Assembly (NCBI GenBank): GCA_019359675.1
Contig: JAHHGX010000068.1
Coordinates: forward strand, 160,568-224,567
Source: Calothrix sp. FI2-JRJ7
Lineage (GTDB): Bacteria; Cyanobacteriota; Cyanobacteriia; Cyanobacteriales; Nostocaceae
Direction: 5' to 3'
Length of the DNA stretch: 64,000 nt
The position numbers and the translations under genes are program-made. Shown one piece after another: positions 1 through 7,917 of this stretch. The notes beneath the pieces are model-generated. The model made no database searches and was not told the DNA's origin. It saw only the letters and a program-made list of their open reading frames with translations. Position 1 is the stretch's first letter, and the number at the start of each line of letters is the position of its first letter.

Positions 1-80
1 GTCCACAGTGAAACTATAACTGTAGCTAAAACGACCAACCAGCGTCTGTCAATCACCCACCTTACAATGTTACTAAGCAT
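1..80 (-). CDS. RND heavy-metal efflux pump (CusA/CzcA/CopA type), N-terminus only
   Basis: The reading frame runs off the left edge; only the first 26 codons are in the window, from the ATG at 78-80. They read MLSNIVRWVIDRRWLVVLAT followed by VIVSLW, which matches the start of CusA/CzcA-type RND pumps: a short amphipathic helix, a basic (R/H)RW turn, then the first membrane helix. Such pumps drive metal ions out across the inner membrane with a periplasmic adaptor and an outer-membrane channel. The adaptor gene lies just upstream on the same strand (374-1978), which supports the call. A paired TTTCAT box lies 73 bases upstream of the start. Substrate cannot be read from this fragment; copper is favoured by the neighbours. 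Confidence 0.7.
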   Translation of the reverse strand, partial: MLSNIVRWVIDRRWLVVLATVIVSLW

Positions 81-152
81 TTTAGATTTTTGTAATTTGC
101 ACTCGCGACCAGAAAATGACTTAGGCGCCTATTTATAGTTTTTCAGGTAGTA

Positions 153-170
153 ATGAAATTAAGATGAAAT
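153..170 (-). promoter_or_regulatory. Twin TTTCAT box upstream of the RND pump
   Basis: On the minus strand this reads ATTTCATCTTAATTTCAT: two ATTTCAT half-sites 11 bases apart, about one helical turn. The same arrangement occurs at 2058-2074 upstream of the adaptor gene, at nearly the same distance from the start codon (about 73 and 80 bases). Direct repeats of this kind bind OmpR-family regulators; the copper-responsive CopR of cyanobacteria is the likeliest type. The regulator gene is not in the window. Confidence 0.5.
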
Positions 171-346
171 TTTGAGAGGTTGCGCTTAAAGCTTGAGAGT
201 GAATGGATATCTCTACTAATGTTCAGCATAGGATTTTTTATGCATTAAATTTGCACTAAATTTAATGCTAGCAGATTAGACATCTACTGTGTCTCTGTGG
301 TAAATAAATATACTATTAAAATTTCTTTCTATAAACGAGTAGCTAA

Positions 347-373
347 GTTGGGTTCCGCTGCGCGGAACCCAAC
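347..373. repeat. Perfect 12-bp hairpin after the adaptor stop codon
   Basis: GTTGGGTTCCGC (347-358) is followed by a 3-base loop and its exact complement (362-373). It touches the adaptor stop codon at 374-376. There is no T-run, so it is more likely a dispersed palindromic repeat or an mRNA 3'-end stabiliser than a classical terminator; it could reduce read-through from adaptor to pump. Confidence 0.6.
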
Positions 374-1978
374 CTACTGCTTGTGATTATCTATATAAAT
401 CTCGCTTTCAAGATTTAAAATTTCTTCACTAGCACTGTGTACTGTAACTAATGAGTCGCGCGTTTGACGACTCGACCAATAACTACCCGCAGCAAATGCG
501 GCGCCAACTACTCCTATTCCCCCAACTCCTAATAACCACAAAGGTATTGGTAAATTGTTAGTTTTTACTTGAATTTCTTCTGGGTGGGAATGTTCTGCTT
601 CTGTTGTACTACCTCGTAAAGATTGTGCATAGAGTTGCGGTGCCCGTTGTATAACTATTACATCGCCATCGAACAAACCGCTTTTGATTTCTACCATGTC
701 ACCAGATGCTTGTCCTAAAGTCACTTCGCTAGCTTGGTATGCATTGCCATTTTGTATATAAACAACTTTTTTACCGTTTGCATCAACTACTGCTGCTGTG
801 GGAATGGCAGTTATAGGTGTACTCGTTTTGTCTGTAAGAACTTCGAGTTCGGCAAACATTCCTGGTTTAAGTTGTCCACTAGCGTTTTCTATTTCGGCTT
901 GTACTGGTACTACTTGCGTTTCCCCAGATACTAATGTTCCAACGCGCGATATTTTGCCAGAAAAGGTAGTGTTAGGTAAACTCGCAACTTTCACTCTTAT
1001 TCTTTGACCGACTTTGATTTTACTTAAATCTTTCTCATAAATATTCGCTGTGGCAAAAACTCTACTATCATTAATAATCGTCATTAATTTGCCACCTGCA
1101 TCGTTAAAAGTCTGACCAAGGGTAACTTCACGGTCAGCAATTTTACCTGATATCGGCGCCGTAACTGTCACCAAACCCTTTGAATTAGGCGCATTGCCGA
1201 TTTGTTGCAGTCTCGTATTGTAAGTGCTATCACTTAGGCGTAACCGTTCTTGGGCTACTTGTAAAGCTGATTGTGCCCGCTTGATTTGAGCTTCGGATTC
1301 AATCACATCTCGTCTACTACTAGCTGTAGTTAATTTAGCGCGCGCTTCTGCCAATTCAGTTTGAGATTCTAAAGCATTACGACGAGGTAAGGCGCCTGCA
1401 TCCACTAACTGTTTATCTTTACTATATTTTTCAGTGGCAAATGAGACTTGGCTTTGCGCTTCAGCAATTTCAGCATTAGCTATTTGCACATAGCGTTGAT
1501 AATTTTGTTGAGCTAATCTTAAATCTGTTTGTGCTTGTTGTAATAAAGCTGTCGCCGAAGCACGTTTTTCTTGAGATTCTACGCGCAATGTCACTAAATC
1601 AGGACTTGTTAACACAGCAACGGGTTGACCTTTTGTAACTGTGGCGCCAGGTTCTACTAATAACTCAACCACTTTGGCGCCATTTGAAGGAGTAGTAACT
1701 TCTACTTTTTGGCTGGGTAATGTTTCAATTTGTCCGGTAGTTTTTAGGCCTACTGCTAATGGTTGACGTTTGACTGATTGGGTTTTAATACCTAGTCGGT
1801 TAGCTGTATCAGTGTCAACTTGTACTGAACTGAGAGTTGCTGTATTACCACCGCTTTTAAATTCATTCCCATGTCCACCATGTGCCAAAACAACTGCTGG
1901 ACTTGCCAGTAATAACAAGTTGATGAGCGTGCCAGAAAGACGATGAATTACTTTTTGTGTACGGTTAGAGAGTCCCAT
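374..1978 (-). CDS. RND efflux periplasmic adaptor (HlyD/CusB/CopB-like)
   Basis: Membrane-fusion protein that should link an inner-membrane RND pump to the outer-membrane channel. From the start chosen here it has a signal-type helix (about residues 14-33, LLLLASPAVVLA), then HGGHG, a barrel-sandwich/lipoyl half (GATVTKGQPVAVLTSPDL), a long Gln/Ala-rich coiled-coil hairpin, the second lipoyl half (ITAPISGKI-like: VTAPISGKIADREV) and beta-barrel domains. Near residues 477-501 there is a second membrane helix followed by a charged tail, unusual for this family. The frame opens at a GTG at 2032, but ATG 1978 is preferred: AGGACA precedes it, and it puts the TTTCAT box 80 bases upstream, as for the pump gene. 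The pump follows downstream on the same strand. Confidence 0.88.
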   Translation of the reverse strand: MGLSNRTQKVIHRLSGTLINLLLLASPAVVLAHGGHGNEFKSGGNTATLSSVQVDTDTANRLGIKTQSVKRQPLAVGLKTTGQIETLPSQKVEVTTPSNGAKVVELLVEPGATVTKGQPVAVLTSPDLVTLRVESQEKRASATALLQQAQTDLRLAQQNYQRYVQIANAEIAEAQSQVSFATEKYSKDKQLVDAGALPRRNALESQTELAEARAKLTTASSRRDVIESEAQIKRAQSALQVAQERLRLSDSTYNTRLQQIGNAPNSKGLVTVTAPISGKIADREVTLGQTFNDAGGKLMTIINDSRVFATANIYEKDLSKIKVGQRIRVKVASLPNTTFSGKISRVGTLVSGETQVVPVQAEIENASGQLKPGMFAELEVLTDKTSTPITAIPTAAVVDANGKKVVYIQNGNAYQASEVTLGQASGDMVEIKSGLFDGDVIVIQRAPQLYAQSLRGSTTEAEHSHPEEIQVKTNNLPIPLWLLGVGGIGVVGAAFAAGSYWSSRQTRDSLVTVHSASEEILNLESEIYIDNHKQ

Positions 1979-2057
1979 CGCGCGTTTGCAGTGTCCTTTG
2001 GTTATTAGGGTGCTTAGTTGGGGAACTCGCACCTACTCTACAGCTTTGCAGATAGAT

Positions 2058-2074
2058 ATGAAATCAGGATGAAA
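2058..2074 (-). promoter_or_regulatory. Twin TTTCAT box upstream of the adaptor gene
   Basis: Minus strand reads TTTCATCCTGATTTCAT, two TTTCAT half-sites with an 11-base period, sharing the flanking pattern seen at 153-170. The conservation of sequence and spacing before two genes of one efflux system suggests a common OmpR-type activator, probably CopR/CusR-like. Confidence 0.5.
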
Positions 2075-2079
2075 TAATT

Positions 2080-2158
2080 TATCCCCCAACCCCCTTAATA
2101 AGGGGGCTTTATAATTTAGTCTTTTTCCCCCTTAGTAAGGGGGACTAAGGGGGATTCT
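2080..2158. repeat. Interspersed C5/G5 palindromic repeat
   Basis: Composite of CCCCCTTAATAAGGGGG (2091-2107) and CCCCCTTAGTAAGGGGG (2126-2142 region) palindromes with an extra AGGGGGATT. The same repeat family occurs at about 21805-21914. It fills the gap between the DUF305 gene and the adaptor gene. Confidence 0.7.
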
Positions 2159-2175
2159 TGATAAAGTACTGTAGT

Positions 2176-2889
2176 TTACTTTTTGTACCAAGCTTGGCGC
2201 CACTGCTCCATTTGTTTAATCTCTGCTTCTTGGCTAGAAATAATTGCTTGAGCAAGTTTTTTGATTTCTGGGCGCTTAGACTTATTTAAAGCGTGTGAAG
2301 CCATGACAACAGCCCCCTCATGATGAGGAATCATCGCATTAATAAAGCGCAGGTCAAATTCCGCATTACTCTCACCCAAATCCATGTCCATCCGCATTGC
2401 TTTGATTTGTTCGGGAGTCATCGCCATCATATGTTTCATTTCGGCGTGCCAAGCTTGAGGTTCGTTGGGTGCTGTTGGATACCATGTCTTGCGCCACTGT
2501 TTTAATTCAGCAATTTCCTTATCTTGAGCTTTTATAATTTCGTTTGCCAGCTTTTTTATTTCTGGACGTTTTGACTTTTGCAAAGCTTCTTGCGCCATGA
2601 CAACTGCACCCTGATGATGAGGAATCATCCCATCAATGAATCGCAAATCGTAGTTTATATCAGCTGGACCTAAATCCATGTTGTGGTTCATACCGCTATG
2701 ATGCATACCATCGTGATTCATGCCACCTTGAGCTATCTGCTTATCAGTAGTTTCGGTTGCAGTGGTATTATTTGATTGAACCTGATTCTGTGATGCAGTT
2801 GTAGAACAAGCAGTTAACAAACCCGCTGTTGAAGCGGCTATTGTAAGGCTAAACGCTATCAAACCTGTTTTTAATTGATTAATTCGCAT
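2176..2889 (-). CDS. Tandem DUF305 lipoprotein, CopM-like
   Basis: Predicted lipoprotein of 237 residues: N-terminal hydrophobic helix ending in a lipobox (LLTAC, Cys about 28), a Met/His-rich linker (HDGMHHSGMNHNMD, about residues 58-72), then two DUF305 repeats. Each repeat carries DLRFI(D/N)(G/A)MIPHH(Q/E)GAV and ends in an EI..(L/M)..WR segment, so the two copies come from an internal duplication. CopM of Synechocystis, a DUF305 protein, binds copper in the periplasm; the Met/His content and the neighbouring RND adaptor make a copper scavenging role likely here. It is upstream of the adaptor on the same strand, separated by a repeat, and may be transcribed on its own. I saw no clear TTTCAT pair before it. 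Confidence 0.8.
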   Translation of the reverse strand: MRINQLKTGLIAFSLTIAASTAGLLTACSTTASQNQVQSNNTTATETTDKQIAQGGMNHDGMHHSGMNHNMDLGPADINYDLRFIDGMIPHHQGAVVMAQEALQKSKRPEIKKLANEIIKAQDKEIAELKQWRKTWYPTAPNEPQAWHAEMKHMMAMTPEQIKAMRMDMDLGESNAEFDLRFINAMIPHHEGAVVMASHALNKSKRPEIKKLAQAIISSQEAEIKQMEQWRQAWYKK

Positions 2890-3046
2890 AAATGTTTAGT
2901 TGAATTCATCTAGAGTTTTGTATATGTCGATTATGAACTCTCCAGTTAGCTAGAGAGTCAAGTATTTGTTCGGTAATTACTGCTTAATAAGTGTGATATA
3001 TAGCAAATTTTAGGTATATGAGGTACATACATAATGCCCAAAACCC

Positions 3047-3097
3047 TGTAGAGACGCGATTATTCCCTTCGGGACACTACGTGAACGCGTCTCTACA
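3047..3097. repeat. GTAGAGACG-type interspersed palindrome (long-loop copy)
   Basis: TGTAGAGACGCG and its complement CGCGTCTCTACA enclose about 25 bases containing a CCCTTCGGG mini-hairpin. It belongs to a family with at least nine copies in the window. Confidence 0.75.
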
Positions 3098-3151
3098 TGC
3101 ATCGTATTGACACGTAATCTGCTGTATATAGGTGTCGCAGTGTCCGTTTTG

Positions 3152-3179
3152 GTAGAGACGTTACATGTAACGTCTCTAC
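3152..3179. repeat. GTAGAGACG palindrome supplying a stop codon
   Basis: Perfect 28-base palindrome GTAGAGACGTTACA plus its complement. The TAG stop of the TPR gene (3176-3178) lies inside the right arm, so the end of that protein is set by the repeat. Confidence 0.8.
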
Positions 3180-3826
3180 AGTTTGCGGTTCTTAATTAGG
3201 TAAAGTAAGGTTTGTGTTTCCTGGTAAGCTTCGGTCTTTCCTTGTTGCTGAAAAAGAGTTACCGCTTTTTCTAAATCAGTAATAGCGCTCTTACGATTTC
3301 CCAGAGCATGTTGTGCAAGTCCTCGATTACCGTAAGCATCTGCTAAGTTGGGATTAATTGCTAATGCTTGGTCAAATTGTACTATGGCTTGTTTATAATT
3401 TGCTTGTCTGTAACTAAGAAGTCCTAAATTGTAGTAACCATCAACAAATTTCGGATTGATTTTGACAGTTTGATTAAAATCAGCGATAGCAGCGTTTATA
3501 TTTCCCGTTTCGGCATATATTGTCCCTCTCAGATTATAGGCATCAAGATGTCCGGGATTTAAATTTATAGCTTGACTTATATCAGTTATCGCTCCTCGAA
3601 AGTCTCCAAGCTGTGCTTTTGCTTGTCCTCGCAAACAATATGCTTCTGAATATTTTGGGTTTGATTGTACTACCTTGTCAAATTCTGCAATGGCGCCGTT
3701 AAAGTTACCTTGGGCTAGCTTCTGCACACCTTGATTGTATGATTGTTGAAAATCTGCTGCTTGTACAGGTGTTGCACCCAACACGCTGCTAATTAAAAGA
3801 ATTGCAAAAGTTTGCTTATAGTTCAT
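3176..3826 (-). CDS. Secreted TPR-repeat protein
   Basis: About 216 residues: a signal peptide (MNYKQTFAILLISSVLGATP, cleavage probably after VQA-A) followed by five tetratricopeptide repeats with the typical A..(Y/F)..G....A...F...(I/L)..NP pattern (for example NLNPGHLDAYNLRGTIYAET). TPRs are protein-protein scaffolds; no enzymatic domain is present, so the partner is unknown. ATG 3826 is preferred over ATG 3841 because a GGAGAAA ribosome site overlaps the upstream ATG and sits about 8 bases before 3826. The stop codon is contributed by a palindromic repeat. Transcribed divergently from the P-type ATPase, sharing an upstream region of about 150 bases with the SmtB-like operator. Confidence 0.8.
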   Translation of the reverse strand: MNYKQTFAILLISSVLGATPVQAADFQQSYNQGVQKLAQGNFNGAIAEFDKVVQSNPKYSEAYCLRGQAKAQLGDFRGAITDISQAINLNPGHLDAYNLRGTIYAETGNINAAIADFNQTVKINPKFVDGYYNLGLLSYRQANYKQAIVQFDQALAINPNLADAYGNRGLAQHALGNRKSAITDLEKAVTLFQQQGKTEAYQETQTLLYLIKNRKL

Positions 3827-3901
3827 GGCATATTTCTCCATCCCGGAGTGCAGTCACGCAAATTGTATCAGTTTTTTTAATAATTGAACAAATATGACAC
3901 T

Positions 3902-3915
3902 TGAATAGTTATTCA
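3902..3915. promoter_or_regulatory. SmtB/ZiaR-like operator
   Basis: TGAATAGTTATTCA is a perfect 6-2-6 inverted repeat of the form bound by ArsR/SmtB-family zinc sensors (the cyanobacterial smt and zia operators contain TGAACA..TATTCA). A second partial half-site, TGAACA, is at 3885-3890. It lies 60 bases before the P-type ATPase ATG. No smtB/ziaR gene is present in the window. Confidence 0.6.
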
Positions 3916-3974
3916 ACTATTGTATTAGAATATGAGTTAGCAGCGTGTCTTGTGTAAAGTATCTATCAATACCT

Positions 3975-6446
3975 ATGAGTAAAACTCCTTCCCTGAAATC
4001 TCAGCAATTTCGAGTGACTGGCATGGACTGCGGAAGCTGCGCTTCTACGGTTGAAGCGGCTTTGCAGCAGTTAAAGGGAGTTACAGAAGTCTCAGTTAGT
4101 TTTGCTACTGATAAAGTAAAGTTATCTTACGACCCAGACTTAATAGGAGAACAAGCGATTTACGACCGAATTACAGCTTTGGGTTATAAAGTTGAAACAA
4201 TTCCTGAAGCGGTAAGTAAAGCACATTCTCATACCTGTAGTTGCGACCATAAGCAGCACGAACACAAACATCATGCTCCAAATATGGCACTCCTAGGCGC
4301 CACAATGGACGCGAAAATTGCTGGTATGGACTGTGGAAGCTGCGCCAAAACTGTAGAAGCAGGTTTGAGACAACTTATAGGTGTGCATAACGTCAGTGTT
4401 AATTTTGCAACAGAACGTTTGCAATTGTCATATGACCCACAGTTAGTACAAGAACAAATAATCTATGACCGTATTAAAAAATTAGGTTATACGGTTGAGC
4501 AGTCTTCTGAGCATAGTCATACACAAGACAAGCCCAAACCTACACAACAAACGACAACAAGCTGGAAATTCTTTTTTTATAACCGTCGTGGGCAAAGTGT
4601 AATTTTAGCGGGTATTGGATTGGTTTTAGGTTTGATAGTCCAAAATTTACCATTGTCTATTTGGGTTGCACGCGCGTTTTATGGTTTAGGAATTATTGTT
4701 GCTGGTTATCCTGTAGCGCGCGCGGGTTTGTTTGAGTTACGTTTACGACGTGCTGATATGAATTTACTCATGAGTATTTCAGTTATCGGCGCCATTATTC
4801 TGGGAGACTGGTTTGAAGCAGCTTTAGTAGTTTTCCTATTTTCCTTGGGTAGTACATTACAACTTTTTAGTATTGGTCGTACCCGCAATGCAATTCGCGC
4901 TTTGATGGACTTAACACCAGCAACTGCAACTGTAAAACGTAATGGCAGAGAAGAAACAGTAAGTATTGAAAGCGTTCAAATTAACGAAGTTATCACAATT
5001 CGACCGGGACAGCGCATAGCATTAGATGGGTTGGTCGTTTCTGGTAGTAGCGCTGTTGACCAATCACCAATTACAGGAGAATCAATACCTGAAGATAAAG
5101 AAATTGGTGATACAGTCTATGCAGGGACAATGAATCAAACCGGATTTTTAGAAGTCAAAGTTACTCATACAGCAAACGATACTACAGTCGCCAAAATTAT
5201 TCACTTAGTCGAACAAGCACAAGAAAGTCGGGCGCCCTCACAACAATGGGTAGATAAATTTGCAGCTGTCTATACACCGATTGTAATTTTAGTAGCGTTA
5301 GCCATTGCCTTAATTCCACCCCTAGCATTTGCCCAATCATTTAATGTATGGGTATATCGAGCGTTAGTGATGTTAGTAATTGCTTGTCCGTGTTCATTAG
5401 TAATTTCTACTCCTGTTTCTATAGTTAGTGCAATAGGCGCCGCAACTCGTAACGGCGTACTATTTAAAGGTGGTCATGCATTAGAAACAGCCGGAAGGTT
5501 ACACACTTTAGCATTCGATAAAACAGGTACAATTACGCGCGGATTACCACTTGTCCAAAAAATTTATAACACCGATAAAATTAGTGCAGAAATGGTGCTG
5601 TTAATAGCTGCATCGTTAGAAGTGCAATCTGAACATCCTTTAGCAAAAGCAATAGTTACAGAAGCAAAAAGTAAATGTTTGGATTTAGTGGCGCCTGATA
5701 AGTTTAAATCATTTACAGGACAAGGAATTTGGGCAAGCTTAGGAGAACAAATTTATGTAGTTGGCAATCGTCGTCTGTTCAAAGAAGTTGGAATTCCAAT
5801 TTCAACTCAAGCCGAATATATATTAAATCAAATTGAAACCCTTGGACAAACCCCTGTGTTAGTAGGGAATAACTTTGAATTTTTAGGCGCCATTGCATTG
5901 GCAGATGGATTAAGGTTAGAAGCAAGTGAAGCACTACGTCAACTTAAACGACTTGGACTAAAACAATTAGTAATGCTAACGGGAGACAGAAATACAGTAG
6001 CTCAACAAATAGCTCAATCTTTAGGAATTAACGAGTATCGCGCGGAACTCCTACCGCAAGATAAACTAAATGAAATCCAGCAATTGCGAACTACAGGAAT
6101 TGTTGGTATGGTTGGCGATGGTATAAACGATGCCCCCGCATTAGCTGCTGCCGATATTAGTTTTGCGCTAGGTACAATAGATATTGCCTTAGAAACCGCA
6201 GATGTAGTACTTGCAGGAAGTGACTTGAGAAAACTTCCTTACGCAGTTGAATTAAGTCGTCGCACCGTATCTGTCATTCAACAAAACGTAGCGTTTTCAT
6301 TATTAACCAAAGCATTATTCTTATTACTAGCCACATTCGGCTTTGTCGGACTAGCAGTTGCAGTTCTTGCAGATACTGGAAGCTCTCTCCTAGTGACAGC
6401 GAATGGAATGCGATTGTTTAAAGTTAAGTTTGATACTGTGTCTTAA
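3975..6446 (+). CDS. Zn/Cd/Pb-type P1B ATPase (ZiaA/ZntA-like)
   Basis: Inner-membrane ATPase of about 823 residues that should export Zn(II), Cd(II) or Pb(II). It has two N-terminal HMA domains, each with GMDCGSC, separated by a His/Cys-rich stretch (HSHTCSCDHKQHEHKHH); then membrane helices, the actuator motif TGESIP, the CPC motif (ACPCSLVIS, Cys about 471 and 473), the phosphorylated Asp in DKTGT (about 515), SEHPLAKA in the nucleotide domain, GDGINDAPAL, and a C-terminal LADTGSSLLVTANGMRL. GMDC in the HMA domains and the ZntA-like C-terminus argue for divalent metals rather than Cu(I). The frame opens at GTG 3945 but ATG 3975 starts the conserved part. An SmtB-like operator precedes it, pointing to zinc-inducible control. 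Confidence 0.92.
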   Translation: MSKTPSLKSQQFRVTGMDCGSCASTVEAALQQLKGVTEVSVSFATDKVKLSYDPDLIGEQAIYDRITALGYKVETIPEAVSKAHSHTCSCDHKQHEHKHHAPNMALLGATMDAKIAGMDCGSCAKTVEAGLRQLIGVHNVSVNFATERLQLSYDPQLVQEQIIYDRIKKLGYTVEQSSEHSHTQDKPKPTQQTTTSWKFFFYNRRGQSVILAGIGLVLGLIVQNLPLSIWVARAFYGLGIIVAGYPVARAGLFELRLRRADMNLLMSISVIGAIILGDWFEAALVVFLFSLGSTLQLFSIGRTRNAIRALMDLTPATATVKRNGREETVSIESVQINEVITIRPGQRIALDGLVVSGSSAVDQSPITGESIPEDKEIGDTVYAGTMNQTGFLEVKVTHTANDTTVAKIIHLVEQAQESRAPSQQWVDKFAAVYTPIVILVALAIALIPPLAFAQSFNVWVYRALVMLVIACPCSLVISTPVSIVSAIGAATRNGVLFKGGHALETAGRLHTLAFDKTGTITRGLPLVQKIYNTDKISAEMVLLIAASLEVQSEHPLAKAIVTEAKSKCLDLVAPDKFKSFTGQGIWASLGEQIYVVGNRRLFKEVGIPISTQAEYILNQIETLGQTPVLVGNNFEFLGAIALADGLRLEASEALRQLKRLGLKQLVMLTGDRNTVAQQIAQSLGINEYRAELLPQDKLNEIQQLRTTGIVGMVGDGINDAPALAAADISFALGTIDIALETADVVLAGSDLRKLPYAVELSRRTVSVIQQNVAFSLLTKALFLLLATFGFVGLAVAVLADTGSSLLVTANGMRLFKVKFDTVS

Positions 6447-6683
6447 TTCTTTCTTTGTGCCCTTTGTGGTTCATTCTTCTTACCCACTAAAATTAATTTT
6501 TACCTTATTAGGCGCAGTAGAGACCGAATTAATACGGTCTTTACAGAGAGGAGAGCAAGAAAAATTAAGAATCGGCGCCTATCCTCTAGAATTAGTGACA
6601 TAGACAAATTATAAATTTTATGTACTACTTTGCATACGATTATGCTTGATTTATTTTCTATTATAATTATCATTAGATCGACC

Positions 6684-6745
6684 ACACCGAGTTCGTTGCT
6701 CCTGGTTCGACTTCGTTAACGTCCGTCAAAGCACTTACTCGGTGT
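6684..6745. repeat. Inverted repeat in the 336-base gap before the HigB-like gene
   Basis: ACACCGAGT (6684-6692) and ACTCGGTGT (6737-6745) flank 44 bases. It sits 38 bases before the toxin-like start codon and could be an operator or an old element. The rest of the gap 6447-6782 is AT-rich with no gene that I can support. Confidence 0.45.
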
Positions 6746-6782
6746 TATACTCTTGTGAAGGTGTGTATTTAGAGTCACAATA

Positions 6783-7160
6783 ATGGTGTGGAATGTTGAG
6801 TTTCATGAAGTTTTTAGGGAGGAATTTAGGAATCTACCAGAGGATGTACAAACCGAATTAATTGCTAAAGCACAATTACTAGAGGAATTTGGCTCTCAAC
6901 TAGGCAGACCGTCTGTAGACACCCTTAACGGCTCAAAATATTCTAACATGAAGGAATTACGGTTTAAAGCTTCTGATGGTGTTTGGCGTGTAGCCTTTGC
7001 ATTTGACCCTGAGAGAAACGCTATTCTACTGGTAGCTGGTGATAAGTCGGGAGTAAGTCAAAATTTATTTTATAAACAACTTATAAAAAAAGCTGACGAA
7101 CGTTATCAAGACCATTTAGCTAAATTAAAGCAAGACAAATCAAAAAAGGATGAATTGTAA
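6783..7160 (+). CDS. HigB/RelE-like toxin (Gp49-type, PF05973)
   Basis: 125 residues resembling the phage-derived Gp49/HigB family: WNVEFHEVFREEFRNLPEDV at the start, then LGRPSVDTLNGSKYSNMKELRF and DGVWRVAFAFDPERNAILLVAGDKSG, the usual RelE-fold core with a basic C-terminal helix. Such proteins are ribosome-dependent mRNA endonucleases. The gene is followed after 3 bases by a candidate antitoxin, the toxin-first order typical of HigBA modules. Confidence 0.78.
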   Translation: MVWNVEFHEVFREEFRNLPEDVQTELIAKAQLLEEFGSQLGRPSVDTLNGSKYSNMKELRFKASDGVWRVAFAFDPERNAILLVAGDKSGVSQNLFYKQLIKKADERYQDHLAKLKQDKSKKDEL

Positions 7161-7163
7161 ATT

Positions 7164-7424
7164 ATGGCAATCCCATTAAAAGACGTAATAAAAGAATTAC
7201 CAGAGCATCAACAAAAAAACATTGCAATTCGTACAGCCGAACTTATAGAAGAAGAAATAAAAAGGCAACAACTTAGACAATTATTTATAATCACTCGTGA
7301 ACAAACAGGTCAAATTTTAGTTGCTGATCAACAACAACCACCTATTAAAGTAGGGTATTACAGCGTTACAAAAGAAAATCTTAGTGGGAACGTAAAACGT
7401 AAATCTTTTTTGAAAATAAACTAA
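7164..7424 (+). CDS. HigA-like antitoxin, probably with an altered C-terminal half
   Basis: 86 residues. The first 50 (LKDVIKELPEHQQKNIAIRT, then AELIEEEIKRQQLRQL..TREQTGQILVADQQQ) match the start of XRE-type HigA antitoxins, including the first helices of the HTH. After that the usual recognition helix (about A/S-V-S-K-L-E-K-R) and the C-terminal FPDRPP-like strand are missing, replaced by VGYYSVTKENLSGNVKRK. It may be a decayed antitoxin or a divergent one. A hairpin terminator follows at 7441. Confidence 0.6.
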   Translation: MAIPLKDVIKELPEHQQKNIAIRTAELIEEEIKRQQLRQLFIITREQTGQILVADQQQPPIKVGYYSVTKENLSGNVKRKSFLKIN

Positions 7425-7440
7425 TTTAAATAATATTTTG

Positions 7441-7465
7441 TTCCTAGTCTTTTATAGACTAGGAA
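7441..7465 (+). terminator. Terminator-like hairpin after the HigBA-like pair
   Basis: TTCCTAGTC (7441-7449), 7-base loop, GACTAGGAA (7457-7465), a perfect 9-bp stem followed by an AT-rich tract. It lies 17 bases past the antitoxin stop, in the right place for the operon end. Confidence 0.6.
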
Positions 7466-7498
7466 TATTATTATGTAACAAATTAGAGTTATCAGGCA

Positions 7499-7690
7499 TT
7501 AACACTCCAAATTTTGGTAAAATTGCTGCATTAATTGTGCTGTACTTGGGTCATCAACTTGCCATAACGAAGCAATAGCAGCTTTGGCACCTATTTCTTG
7601 CATTCGATAACCAAAACCGAGAATTTCTCTACCATCACCAAAACCACCTAACCCAGTTTCGCAAGCACTAAGTACCTGACGGGGCGACAA
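7499..7690 (-). pseudogene. CHAT-domain protein remnant
   Basis: 63 codons that match only the C-terminal end of CHAT (caspase-HetF-associated) peptidases: VLSACETG holds the catalytic Cys, followed by REILGFGYRMQEIGAKAAIA, then SLWQVDD and a short tail. The upstream catalytic His region and the usual TPR part are absent; beyond the fragment lies a GGGGCG..CGCCCC hairpin and non-coding DNA. A normal CHAT protein has several hundred residues, so this is a 5'-truncated relic. Confidence 0.75.
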
Positions 7691-7741
7691 GCGCCCCGTA
7701 AACCTTACTATGTATTAAGTTGACCGAATTATGCTAAAAAA

Positions 7742-7773
7742 AGATAGGTCGGAATTGTCAATAAGACCTATCT
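7742..7773. repeat. 9-bp hairpin in the gap before the YdcF-like gene
   Basis: AGATAGGTC (7742-7750) pairs with GACCTATCT (7765-7773). No adjoining gene explains it; it could be a leftover terminator or element end from the decayed CHAT locus. Confidence 0.45.
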
Positions 7774-7917
7774 ATTGAAAATGTTACCACTATTGTACTC
7801 GTTTAAAATCAATGCTTGCTTATCTATTAGTTTAATTAATTATAGCTGCATACAGTTTGATTACATAAGCAAGCATATTACTTCTTGAAGATAGTAAAAA
7901 TAGGTAATTTATAGTTT

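Noticed and set aside
6403..6603. Plus-strand frame after the P-type ATPase
   Set aside because: Overlaps the ATPase end in another frame and covers AT-rich intergenic DNA; no protein features.
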